Of a stretch of 23,459 nt of DNA, positions 1-7,721 are shown in pieces; the stretch's first letter is position 1; each line of letters begins with the position of its first letter. The notes beneath the pieces were generated by a model. It was not told the DNA's origin, ran no database searches, and saw only the letters and a list, made by a program, of their open reading frames with translations. The stretch is from the NCBI GenBank assembly GCA_964397995.1, contig CAYNLG010000061.1, forward strand, positions 1 to 23,459. Direction: 5' to 3'. The DNA comes from CAYNLG01 sp964397995. Its GTDB lineage: Bacteria > Planctomycetota > Phycisphaerae > FEN-1346. The translations under genes were made by a program, and so were the position numbers.

Positions 1-165
1 TCGCGACGCCGCAGTTGCCGTTCAGCTAGCGGTTCCCGTCATCAGGGTCCGCAGGCGACTTGCACCCCCAAGTCACGGGCCATGCCCGGCACACCATAGA
101 AAGGGCCCCCGGCCGGGCGGGGCCGGAGGCCCGAATCGCATCAAGCATCCGTCATGCCGAGGCGC
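1..165. other. Window edge, no gene recognised
   Basis: No coding region with a credible start, codon pattern or recognisable product is visible in these bases. The only structure I can support is the hairpin at 103-132, which serves the minus-strand gene that ends at 166. The rest (1-100) is featureless GC-rich sequence. Confidence 0.5.
103..132 (-). terminator. Intrinsic terminator of the small PEP-CTERM gene
   Basis: Two 12-base arms, 103-114 (GGGCCCCCGGCC) and 121-132, pair with a single mismatch around a 6-base loop. On the minus strand the hairpin is followed by TTTCT, a short and imperfect T run. It lies 33 nt past the stop codon of the minus-strand gene ending at 166. The choice-of-anchor I gene at 9557 has an equivalent hairpin 35 nt past its stop. 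Confidence 0.6.
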
Positions 166-816
166 TCAGCGCCGACGCCGCGCCACAACCAGCCCGCCGA
201 GGGCCAGCAGCGCGAGCGTGGCCGGCTCGGGCGTCAGGTAGAAGGCGTGGTCCGAGCCGTTCATACTCCACGGCCCGTTGGGGCCTCCACCGGACTCCTC
301 GCCGACCTGCCCGAACGCCCCGAAGCCCTGGCTGGTGTTGGCCCAGTAGATGTGGTCGCGGACCTGGTAATCGGCCGCCAGGTGCAGGCCGAGCCAGTAG
401 AGCTGGCCGCCCGTGATCGGGACCGGGGTCTCGAGGTCGAAGTCGTAGGCGTACTCGTTGAGGTCGGCGGTGCCGGGGAGGTTCTGAAGGAACGTCTTCA
501 CGATGTTCTGGCCGAGGCCGCTGGCGATCATCGTGCCGGGCTGGCCGGCACTATCCAGGTAAAGGAAGTATTCGAGGGTCCCGTCCCAGGGGTTGCCGCC
601 ATAGGACGTGCCATACCCCTCGAGCGTCCAGAAGTGGACGTCGGTGAGCATGTCGCTGACATCGATCAGGAAATCGTTGGCCTGGACCCACATGCTCATC
701 TCGTTGCCGCCGCTCAGGTCGGGCGTCCCGCCATCGAAAATGATCGTCGCCTGGGCGGCGCCCGCCAGACCACCCGCCAGAACCAGAACCGTCACAGCCG
801 TTTTCAGGCGTCGCAT
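166..816 (-). CDS. PEP-CTERM sorting domain protein (exported)
   Basis: Predicted 216-residue secreted protein of unknown function. It starts at the ATG at 814-816, chosen over an upstream in-frame start at 1023 because a clear ribosome site (AAGGAG) lies about 8 nt before it and because the N-terminus then forms a proper signal peptide (MRRLKTAVTVLVLAGGLAGA, cleavage near residue 23). The middle has the pattern of planctomycete/proteobacterial PEP-CTERM proteins with a DVHFW segment and a FLYLDSAGQPG turn, probably a beta-sandwich. The last ~22 residues are a textbook PEP-CTERM tail: PEP, a hydrophobic stretch (ATLALLALGGLVV) and a terminal ARRRR. In this family the tail is recognised and cleaved by an exosortase, with export to the cell surface or extracellular matrix. 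No exosortase gene is in this window. The gene stands alone, divergent from the PHP gene at 1249. Confidence 0.85.
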   Translation of the reverse strand: MRRLKTAVTVLVLAGGLAGAAQATIIFDGGTPDLSGGNEMSMWVQANDFLIDVSDMLTDVHFWTLEGYGTSYGGNPWDGTLEYFLYLDSAGQPGTMIASGLGQNIVKTFLQNLPGTADLNEYAYDFDLETPVPITGGQLYWLGLHLAADYQVRDHIYWANTSQGFGAFGQVGEESGGGPNGPWSMNGSDHAFYLTPEPATLALLALGGLVVARRRR

Positions 817-1097
817 GGCCCTTCTCCTTGCGTCATGTCGGCAGCCGCTCGGCCGCCCCCCATAGGCACCCGGGCCGGGCCCATCCCGTCCCACGGTGCA
901 TCCGGGCCGGCGCGGCCTTGTGCGGCGCAAAGAAAACGGGCCGCGGACCGTCCCGGAGGACTGTCCACCAGCCCCGCAACACCTGGCACTTTTCTGTCCG
1001 GACCCCCGCTCGCGCGGCGGCACCCCTCCGACGTTCGGCTGAACGGAACCGGGACCGCCCCGCCTCGGCGGGCTCAGCCCCGAAGGCTCTCGCCTGA
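817..1097 (-). other. Long 5' leader of the PEP-CTERM gene
   Basis: Stretch without a gene between the PEP-CTERM start and its promoter. If the promoter at 1098-1125 is used, transcription begins near 1090 and the leader is about 275 nt. The leader contains, on the minus strand, a GC-rich segment (937-955) with CGGG/CCCG ends followed directly by TTTTCTTT (936-929), which could be a weak attenuator hairpin. I recognise no known riboswitch class. A short reading frame at 804-989 overlaps the gene start and is not credible. Confidence 0.35.
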
Positions 1098-1125
1098 ACT
1101 ATAGCCCGAAAATGGCCAAAGTCAA
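1098..1125 (-). promoter_or_regulatory. Promoter for the PEP-CTERM gene
   Basis: On the minus strand a -35 box TTGACT (1125-1120) and a -10 box TATAGT (1103-1098) are separated by 16 nt. Both are one base away from the housekeeping sigma consensus, the best match in the window. It faces left toward the gene starting at 816. Confidence 0.65.
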
Positions 1126-1178
1126 ATGAGGATGGTGTGTTCCGCGGGTTTGCGCCAGCGTCCGGTCCGCGAAGGGCG

Positions 1179-1207
1179 TTGCCCCGGGGCCGGCCGGAGC
1201 CTAAGAT
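1179..1207 (+). promoter_or_regulatory. Promoter for the PHP/DUF3604 gene
   Basis: TTGCCC (1179-1184), a 17-nt spacer and TAAGAT (1202-1207). The predicted transcript start near 1214 gives a ~35-nt leader that contains the ribosome site of the gene at 1249. Confidence 0.55.
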
Positions 1208-1248
1208 GGCCGCTTCCTGACACCGCCCGACCGGAAAGGACGTTGCCG

Positions 1249-2754
1249 ATGGACGCCGACCTGCTCGCCGAGGCCAAGGCCGTCTCCCGCCGCCTCGACC
1301 GCCACCTCCAGATGACCCTTCCCTCGGTGCTGGCCGAGGGCGAGCGGTTCACGCTGCGGATTACGGTCTTCGGGCCGGACGCTCTGCCCGACGAGACCTT
1401 CGAGGGCCGGCTGGACCTCTCGGCCTCCCAAGGCATCGAAGGGCTGCCGGCGGCGATCACCCTCGGCCCGGCCGACCGGGGGGTCGCGGAGGTGTCGGAC
1501 TTGGTGGCCCGGGGGCCGGAGGTGGCCCGCGTGGTCGCCCAGCTCAACGACTGGCCGCCCGTCCGGTCGAACCCAGCGTGGGTGACGGCCGACCCGGCAA
1601 CCCGGGTCTTCTGGGGCGACCTCCACATCCACACGCTGTACTCGGACTGCCAGTGGTGGGCGTGCAAGTCGCCGGAGTTCGCGTATGCGTACGCGCGGGA
1701 CCTCGCGCACCTGGATTTCGCGGCGGCGGCGGACCATCTGCGCGGCATGCCGACCGACAAGGCCCGCTGGCCGCGCCTCCAGGAGCTCACGCGCCAGCTC
1801 GACGCGCCGGGGCGGTTCGTGCCCATTCTGGCGTTCGAGAGTTCGCACCGGGTGGGGTTCGGCGGCGACAACAACGCTTACTTCCTGGGCTCGGACGCCC
1901 CGTACTTCTGGGTCGACCGCGACGACATGCACGGCAACAGCCCGGCCGTGCCGCTGCAGGACCTGTGGGCGTTTCTCGACGAGGCGGAAACGCCTTACAT
2001 GACCGTGCCGCACCACACGGGGCGCCGGACGAAGTACCGGGACTTCTCGGACCCGGTCTATGACCCGAAGCGGGAGCCGCTGTTCGAGATCTACTCGGCC
2101 TGGGGGTCGTCGGAGCGGCACGACTCGACGTTCAGCCTGCACGCGGGGATGACCGACCGGCCTGCGTACTTCGTTGATGCGCTGACGCGTGGCTGCCGGT
2201 ACGGGGTCATCGCCTCGAGCGACGACCACACGACGCTGCCCGGCGGCGAGAGCCGCAACTGGGGCTCGCCCTTCGGGCCGCGCGTCCAGAGCGGGTGGCA
2301 CCACATGGGCTTGGCGGCCGTGCGGGCGACGGCGCTCACGCGCGAGGCCCTCTGGGAAGCGATGTGGGCCCGCCGCACCTGGGGCACCACCTTCGACCGG
2401 ACGCTCCTGGACCTCGCGATCGGCGACCTGGGGATGGGCGAGGCGGCCGAGGTGGCCCCGAGCGACCCGCTGCGGAAGGCGCGGCAGATTCGGCTGCGGT
2501 TCAGCCTGCACCATCACGCCGAGGCCCAGGCCGTCCTCGTGCGCAACGGAGAGGACCTTGCCCGCGAACGCGCCACGTGGGACCGCGAGGCCGACGGCGT
2601 CGAGGAGGTCGTCTTCACCGACCCGGAGCCGCTGGAGGAAGCCGCCGTGCGCGACGCCCCGTTCCACCCGGACCCGTTCGTGGCGTACTACGTGCGGCTG
2701 GAGCTGCCGAACAAGGAAACGCAGTGGACCAGCCCCGTCTGGCTGGACCTGTGA
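1249..2754 (+). CDS. PHP-superfamily / DUF3604 domain protein
   Basis: 501-residue protein of the PHP-like DUF3604 family, predicted metal-dependent hydrolases without a well-defined substrate. The ATG at 1249 is preceded by GGAAAGGA at a normal distance; the in-frame start at 1126 lies upstream of the promoter and is rejected. Residues 1-115 form a variable N-terminal region. The metal-binding signature then starts with WGDLHIHTLYSD at 122-133 (H126, H128). It continues with ADH around D162-H163, HHTG at 255-258, EIYSAWGSSE from E280 and SSDDH with D325, D326 and H327. All expected PHP ligands are therefore present, so the protein is probably catalytically competent. No signal peptide is visible, so it should be cytoplasmic. 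It is transcribed alone from its own promoter and followed by a separate promoter for the glycan operon, so its link to that operon is only positional. Confidence 0.8.
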   Translation: MDADLLAEAKAVSRRLDRHLQMTLPSVLAEGERFTLRITVFGPDALPDETFEGRLDLSASQGIEGLPAAITLGPADRGVAEVSDLVARGPEVARVVAQLNDWPPVRSNPAWVTADPATRVFWGDLHIHTLYSDCQWWACKSPEFAYAYARDLAHLDFAAAADHLRGMPTDKARWPRLQELTRQLDAPGRFVPILAFESSHRVGFGGDNNAYFLGSDAPYFWVDRDDMHGNSPAVPLQDLWAFLDEAETPYMTVPHHTGRRTKYRDFSDPVYDPKREPLFEIYSAWGSSERHDSTFSLHAGMTDRPAYFVDALTRGCRYGVIASSDDHTTLPGGESRNWGSPFGPRVQSGWHHMGLAAVRATALTREALWEAMWARRTWGTTFDRTLLDLAIGDLGMGEAAEVAPSDPLRKARQIRLRFSLHHHAEAQAVLVRNGEDLARERATWDREADGVEEVVFTDPEPLEEAAVRDAPFHPDPFVAYYVRLELPNKETQWTSPVWLDL

Positions 2755-2789
2755 ACGGGGCCGCGAGTCGGCTCCGCAAGGCGGCCGGG

Positions 2790-2818
2790 TTGCGGCCGGC
2801 GTCGGCGCCTGCTAGAAT
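2790..2818 (+). promoter_or_regulatory. Promoter of the glycan operon
   Basis: TTGCGG (2790-2795), a 17-nt spacer and TAGAAT (2813-2818). It lies in the 133-nt gap between the PHP gene and the fused glycosyltransferase and implies a ~63-nt leader. No other promoter is evident before 7722, so it probably drives the glycosyltransferase, guanylyltransferase, glycosyltransferase and GH4 genes together. Confidence 0.6.
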
Positions 2819-2887
2819 ACCCGCGCCCGGGGCGTGGCCAGCCCGCGAGGCAAGTGCCCCGGCCCGTCAGCAGTGGAGACCCTTGGC

Positions 2888-5275
2888 ATGATCCAATCGC
2901 GCGAACGCGCCTCGCGGCCGGAGGCCGGCGGCCCGGACGGGGGCCTGCGCGTGGCGGTGCTCGGCAACTACATTCCGCGGCGGTGCGGCATCGCGACGTT
3001 CACGAGCGGCCTGTGCGAGGCGCTCGCCGGCGAGGCCCCTGACAGCCGCGTCCAGGTCCTGGCCATGAACGACCAGCCGGAGGGGTACGACTACCCCCCG
3101 CGGGTCGTCTTCGAGGTGGACGCTGACCGCATTGACGACTACCACCTGGCCGCCAACTTCATCCACGCCGGCGGGTTCGACGTCCTGTGCGTGCAGCACG
3201 AGTACGGCATCTTCGGCGGGCGGGACGGGAGCCACCTGCTGACGCTGCTGCGGCAACTGCGGGTCCCGTTCGTCGCGACGCTCCACACGGTCCTCCGGAA
3301 ACCGACGGCCAACCAGCGGCGCGTCTTGGCCGACATGGCCGACCTGGCCGAGCAGCTGGTCGTGATGAACCCGCGGTCGGCCAGAGTCCTGACCGACGTC
3401 TACGGGGCGGACCCGGACCGGGTGGCGATGATCCACCACGGCATCCCAGACGTGCCGTTCACGGAGCCGGGGCCGTACCAGGAGGCGCTTGGCCTGGAGG
3501 GGCGCAAGGTCATCCTGACCTTCGGCCTGCTGTCGCCCGGCAAAGGCCTGGAGCACATGATCGAGGCGATGCCGGGGGTGGCCGAGAAGCACCCGGAGGC
3601 GCTGTACGTGATCCTCGGGCGCACGCACCCCCACATCGTGCGCGAATCGGGCGAAAGCTACCGGACGAAGCTCCATCGCCTGGCGCGCGACCTCGGCGTC
3701 GAGGACAACGTCCTCTTCCAGAACGAGTTCGTGGGCCTCTCGAAGCTGTTCGACTACCTGCGGGCGGCGGACGCGTACGTGACGCCGTACCCGAACCTGG
3801 AGCAGGCCGTCTCCGGGACGCTCGCCTACGCCATGGGCACCGGCCGCGCCATCGTCTCGACCCGGTACGCCTACGCCGAGGTGATGCTGGACGCAGGGCG
3901 GGGCCTGCTGGTACCGCCTCGCGACCCGGCGGCGCTGGCGGCGGGGGTGAACGCGCTGCTGGCCGACGACGCGGAGCGCAACGCCATCCGGCGCCGGGCG
4001 TACGACTTCACGCGCGGGATGACGTGGTCGCGGGTGGCAGAGGCGTACCTGGGCCTGTTCGGGGAGGCGGTGGAGGCGTCGCGTGCGCGGCCGGAGCCGG
4101 TGGTGGCGGCGACGAGCCCGGAGGGGAGCTGGCTGGGGCTGCAGGAGGCGCCGTCGTCGTGCCCCCTGCCGCCGGCGCTGCCGCCCGTCAACTTCGACCA
4201 CCTGCGGATCATGACCGACGACACGGGCATGTTCCAGCACGCGCGGTTCACCGTGCCCTGCCGCAGCCATGGGTACTCGACGGACGACAACGCGCGGGCG
4301 CTGCTGGCGGTGGTGCTGGCAAAGTACGTGACGCCGGACGACCCGACGCTGAAGGCGCTGGCGACGCGGTATCTGAGCTTCCTGGACGACGCGTTCGTGG
4401 AGGAAGCGGGCCGGTTCCGCAACTTCATGACGTACGACCGGCGGTGGCTGGAGCCGCAGGGCTCCGAAGACAGCCACGGGCGGAGCCTGTGGGCACTCGG
4501 GACGGCCGTGGCCCTGGACCAGAACGAGGGGCACCGGATGCTGGCGGCGGACCTGTTCCGGCGGGCCATGGAGGCCGTGCCGCGCTTCCATTCGCCGCGC
4601 TCCCACGCTTTCGCCATCCTGGGCATGCACGCGTACCTGGAGTGGTTCGAGAACGACGAGACGATGCAGGGGCTGATGGCGGGCAGCGCCACGCGGCTCT
4701 TGGAGCGGTTCCAGGCGGAGGCGTCGGGCGACTGGCCGTGGTGCGAGGGCGGGCTGACCTACGCCAACGCCAAGTTGCCGCACGCCCTGCTCGTCGCCGG
4801 GCGGGCGCTCCACCGCGACGAGATGGTCGAGCAGGGCCTGCGGAGCTTGGCGTGGCTGGCGGGCGAACTGACCGACGAGGACGACTGCTTCTCGCCGGTA
4901 GGCAACCACGGATGGTACTACCGGGGCAAGGAGAAGGCCCGGTACGACCAGCAGCCGCTGGAGGCGCACGCGATGCTGGAGGCGTGCCTGGCGGCGTACG
5001 ACGCGACGCGCGAGGAGCGGTGGCTGGGCGAAGCGCAGCGGGCGTTCGAGTGGTTCCTGGGACGGAACGACATGCTGTGGCCGGTGTACGACGCGACGAC
5101 GGGCGGTTGCCGCGACGGTCTGATGGAAGGCGGGCTGAACGAGAACCAGGGGGCGGAGTCGACCCTGGCGTGGCTGCTGGCACTGCTCGAGATGCACCTC
5201 CATCGCAGCGCCCGCCGCGCCGAGGCCGCCGCACGGGCCGACGCCGCCGAATCCGAGGCGGAGGAAACCGCATGA
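2888..5275 (+). CDS. GT4-type glycosyltransferase fused to a C-terminal alpha/alpha-barrel-like domain
   Basis: 795-residue two-domain protein. The ATG at 2888 has GGAGA 9 nt upstream; a GTG at 2834 also lies in frame but has no such site. Residues ~22-410 are a GT-B fold, GT4-like glycosyltransferase: the N-terminal loop GNYIPRRCGIATF (26-38), QHEYGIFGG around H104, HHGIPD, a TFGLLSPGKGLE strand-turn opening the second Rossmann half, and E305 in EQAVSGTLAYAMGTG. The second glutamate of the usual E-x7-E motif is not there. Residues ~434-780 are a separate domain beginning NFDHLRIMTDDTGMFQHA, with YSTDDNARAL at 463-472, GSEDSHGRSLWALG and a late LNENQGAEST. It looks like an (alpha/alpha)6 carbohydrate-active barrel, but I cannot assign an activity. 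No signal peptide or membrane segment is seen, so it is cytoplasmic. Its stop overlaps the next start (ATGA). Coupling to GDP-mannose synthesis suggests a mannosyltransferase; that is inference. Confidence 0.75.
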   Translation: MIQSRERASRPEAGGPDGGLRVAVLGNYIPRRCGIATFTSGLCEALAGEAPDSRVQVLAMNDQPEGYDYPPRVVFEVDADRIDDYHLAANFIHAGGFDVLCVQHEYGIFGGRDGSHLLTLLRQLRVPFVATLHTVLRKPTANQRRVLADMADLAEQLVVMNPRSARVLTDVYGADPDRVAMIHHGIPDVPFTEPGPYQEALGLEGRKVILTFGLLSPGKGLEHMIEAMPGVAEKHPEALYVILGRTHPHIVRESGESYRTKLHRLARDLGVEDNVLFQNEFVGLSKLFDYLRAADAYVTPYPNLEQAVSGTLAYAMGTGRAIVSTRYAYAEVMLDAGRGLLVPPRDPAALAAGVNALLADDAERNAIRRRAYDFTRGMTWSRVAEAYLGLFGEAVEASRARPEPVVAATSPEGSWLGLQEAPSSCPLPPALPPVNFDHLRIMTDDTGMFQHARFTVPCRSHGYSTDDNARALLAVVLAKYVTPDDPTLKALATRYLSFLDDAFVEEAGRFRNFMTYDRRWLEPQGSEDSHGRSLWALGTAVALDQNEGHRMLAADLFRRAMEAVPRFHSPRSHAFAILGMHAYLEWFENDETMQGLMAGSATRLLERFQAEASGDWPWCEGGLTYANAKLPHALLVAGRALHRDEMVEQGLRSLAWLAGELTDEDDCFSPVGNHGWYYRGKEKARYDQQPLEAHAMLEACLAAYDATREERWLGEAQRAFEWFLGRNDMLWPVYDATTGGCRDGLMEGGLNENQGAESTLAWLLALLEMHLHRSARRAEAAARADAAESEAEETA

Positions 5276-6405
5276 CGTGCGAGACGGTCCCGGCCGAGGC
5301 CAAGGAAGTCCAGGCCCGGCCGCAGCCCGACGGCCCGCCGCCCGAGGCGCTGCGCGACGTGGTCGTGGTGCTGATGGCGGGGGGCATCGGGACGCGGTTC
5401 TGGCCCCTCTCGACGCCGGACAATCCCAAGCAGTTCCTGCGCGAGCTCACGGACCGGTCCCTGTACGAGCAGGCCGTCGACCGGGCCCGCCAGCTGGTCC
5501 CGGACGAGCGCATCCTGGTGATGACGAACGCGGACTTCGTCGAGCTGGTGCGGACCCAGTCGCCGGAGTTGCCCCGCGAGAACGTGATCTGCGAGCCGCT
5601 GCGTCGAGACACGGCGGCGGCGATCGTCCTGGCGGCCCTGATGGCCGAGCACCGCCATCCCGGCTGCGTGACCGTCGTCATGCCTTCGGACCACTTCATC
5701 GGCGACATGCCGGCCTTCCGGCGGACGATGGCCTCCGCGGTCGAGCGGGCGCGGCAAGGGGGCCTCGGGACGATCGGCATCCGCCCGAGCTTCCCCGCCG
5801 AGAGCTTCGGGTACCTGGAGCTGGCGGCCAAGCCGGGGGATCTGGAGGCGGTGCCGGTCGAGCGGTTCGTCGAGAAGCCGGACCGCGAGACGGCCGAGGC
5901 GTACGTGGCGAGCGGCCGGTTCCTGTGGAACAGCGGCATGTTCGTCTGGCGGGCCCGGGCGGTGCTGGGGGCCGCCGAGACCCACCTGCCGAAGACGTAC
6001 CGGGTGCTGGCGAAGCTGGCCGAGTCGTTCCACGACGACGCCTTCCCCCAGCGGGCGCTGGACGCGTTCCAGCGGATCGAGGCAATCAGCATCGACTACG
6101 GCGTGATGGAACACGCTGAAGACGTGTGGGTGGTCCCGGCGATATTCCAGTGGAGCGACGTGGGCGGCTGGCTGGCGGCCGAGGCGCTGATCCCGGCCGA
6201 CGCGGGCGGAAACCGCGTCCGCGGCTCGGTGACGCTGGACCAGACGGCCGGGGCGCTGGTGATCAACAAGCTGGACCGGCCGGTCGTCGTGGCGGGGCTC
6301 ACCGACTGCATTGTGGTCCAATGCGACAGCGGCACCCTCGTGTGCCACAAGGGCGCGGCCGACCGCATCAAGCCCCTCATCAAGGACCTGCTCGGGGGAG
6401 CCTAG
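5272..6405 (+). CDS. manC: Mannose-1-phosphate guanylyltransferase
   Basis: 377-residue cytoplasmic enzyme that makes GDP-mannose from mannose-1-phosphate and GTP. The first ~25 residues are a variable extension. The nucleotidyltransferase signature follows: GGIGTRFWP at 37-45 with PKQF shortly after, then MPSDHFI, FVEKPD, LWNSGMFVWRA and WSDVGGW. The length matches the single-domain ManC type; the C-terminal cupin (phosphomannose isomerase) half of bifunctional enzymes is absent. The ATG overlaps the stop of the preceding glycosyltransferase by 4 nt (ATGA), so the two are probably translationally coupled. A second glycosyltransferase starts 15 nt downstream. This arrangement supports local supply of GDP-mannose to the flanking glycosyltransferases. 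The symbol reflects family membership; a related sugar-1-phosphate specificity cannot be excluded. Confidence 0.88.
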   Translation: MTCETVPAEAKEVQARPQPDGPPPEALRDVVVVLMAGGIGTRFWPLSTPDNPKQFLRELTDRSLYEQAVDRARQLVPDERILVMTNADFVELVRTQSPELPRENVICEPLRRDTAAAIVLAALMAEHRHPGCVTVVMPSDHFIGDMPAFRRTMASAVERARQGGLGTIGIRPSFPAESFGYLELAAKPGDLEAVPVERFVEKPDRETAEAYVASGRFLWNSGMFVWRARAVLGAAETHLPKTYRVLAKLAESFHDDAFPQRALDAFQRIEAISIDYGVMEHAEDVWVVPAIFQWSDVGGWLAAEALIPADAGGNRVRGSVTLDQTAGALVINKLDRPVVVAGLTDCIVVQCDSGTLVCHKGAADRIKPLIKDLLGGA

Positions 6406-6420
6406 GAGCGGCGCGCGCGG

Positions 6421-7650
6421 ATGGCGATGAAGCCGATTGTGATGGTCAGTTCGTACCCGCCCCGGCTCTGTGGGATCGGGACGTTCTGCGAAGAGGCCCG
6501 GGAGTTCATCCAGAAGGCGAACCCCGACCGGGACGTCCTGGTGGTGAGCTTCACCGACGCCGGCGGCGAGGGCGTCTACCCCGTCATGGACACCGCGCGG
6601 CGCGACTGGTGGAAGGCCGGCGTCCGCCAGATCGAGAAGCTCGACCCGTACGCGGTCCACATCCAGCACGAGTACGGCCTGTACGAGTACGTCGACGACC
6701 GGGGCTGGGGCGACCGGAACCACGGGTTCCTGGACCTGCTGGACGCCCTCTCGGACGTGCCCACCGTCATCGAGCCGCACACCGTCCACGGGCGGCTGAC
6801 GGACTTCGAGGCGAACTTCCTGTACGAGGTCTGCCACCTGGCCGACATCGTCATGCTGAAGTGCCATTACCAGAAGTGGCGGTTGGACTGGACCTTCCCG
6901 ATGCGCGGCTGGGACGTGCCGCGCAACATCATGGTCGTGCCGCACGGCGCGCGGTCGGACCGGCGGTGGACGATCGACCAGGTGCCGACGCTGCGCGAGG
7001 AACTGGGCCTGAACACGGTGCCGAACCTGGGCGAGCACATGGTGGGCCTGATCGGCTGGATCCAGTCGAACAAGCGGTGGGACATCCTGACGAGCATGTG
7101 GGAAGAGGTGGCCGACGAGATCCGCCGCCGCACCGGCGAGGACTGGGACCTGCTGGCCGCCGGCGCGATGCGCGACCCGAACCACCGCGAGGATTACCTG
7201 AAGTGGAAGGGCGAGGTCGAGCTGCTGGAGCGCAAGGGCCTGGCCCACTACTACGAGTTCGTGCCGCGCGGCGACTCGTATTACAAGATGATGGCGGTCT
7301 GCGACTTCGTGGTGCTTCCGTCGGTGGACGAGACGCAGTCGGGGACGCTGGCGCGGATCATCGCGCTGAACAAGCCGTACGTGACGACGGCACCGATGGA
7401 GGGCCTGACGGCCCAGACGCTGGAGAGCGAGGGCGGGCTGCTCTTCACGAACAAGGAGATGCTCCGCAAGCACATGCTGCGCCTCGCGTGCGACGAGGGC
7501 CTGCGGATGCAACTCGGCGAGAACCTGAAGCGGTACCTGGAGACGGTGGTCTCGTGGGAGGTGGTGGCCGGGCAGTACAACCAGGCGTACCGCCTGGCCC
7601 GCCGGTCGTGCCTGCAGCACGAGGAGATCGTCCTGCCGCCGGAGTTCTAG
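6421..7650 (+). CDS. GT4-like glycosyltransferase
   Basis: 409-residue GT-B fold glycosyltransferase, predicted cytoplasmic. The ATG at 6421 is preceded by AGGAG, which overlaps the stop of the guanylyltransferase gene. The N-terminal loop SSYPPRLCGIGTF (10-22), QHEYGLYEY with H83, EPHTVHGRL and VVPHGARSD mark the acceptor half. The nucleotide-sugar half begins near MVGLIGWIQSNKRWD and contains SVDETQSGTLARI with E304. It is recognisably related to the N-terminal domain of the protein at 2888: the same loop, the same QHEYG and the same E-x3-SGTLA element at almost the same residue number (E304 versus E305). It lacks the fused C-terminal domain. It probably acts on the same glycan. The donor is inferred, from the adjacent guanylyltransferase gene, to be GDP-mannose. 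Confidence 0.8.
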   Translation: MAMKPIVMVSSYPPRLCGIGTFCEEAREFIQKANPDRDVLVVSFTDAGGEGVYPVMDTARRDWWKAGVRQIEKLDPYAVHIQHEYGLYEYVDDRGWGDRNHGFLDLLDALSDVPTVIEPHTVHGRLTDFEANFLYEVCHLADIVMLKCHYQKWRLDWTFPMRGWDVPRNIMVVPHGARSDRRWTIDQVPTLREELGLNTVPNLGEHMVGLIGWIQSNKRWDILTSMWEEVADEIRRRTGEDWDLLAAGAMRDPNHREDYLKWKGEVELLERKGLAHYYEFVPRGDSYYKMMAVCDFVVLPSVDETQSGTLARIIALNKPYVTTAPMEGLTAQTLESEGGLLFTNKEMLRKHMLRLACDEGLRMQLGENLKRYLETVVSWEVVAGQYNQAYRLARRSCLQHEEIVLPPEF

Positions 7651-7721
7651 GGCGCCCCCTGCCCCGTGCGTCGCGCGCCGGCGTGCGGCGGCGCCCCGCC
7701 CCCGGATGAAGGAGTTCCCCC

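Noticed and set aside
804..989. 61-codon minus-strand frame in the PEP-CTERM leader
   Set aside because: No ribosome site, GTG start, unrecognisable product and it overlaps the real start at 816 in another frame.
1201..7620. Very long open frames on the minus strand (for example 1201-2667, 2867-5203, 4918-7620)
   Set aside because: They lie opposite genes with clear family motifs, are Arg/Pro/Val-rich without recognisable domains, and arise from the scarcity of stop codons at this GC content.
7650..7696. GGGCGCC/GGCGCCC inverted repeat between the second GT and the GH4 gene as a terminator
   Set aside because: Loop of over 30 nt and no T tract; the GH4 gene has no promoter of its own, so read-through is expected.
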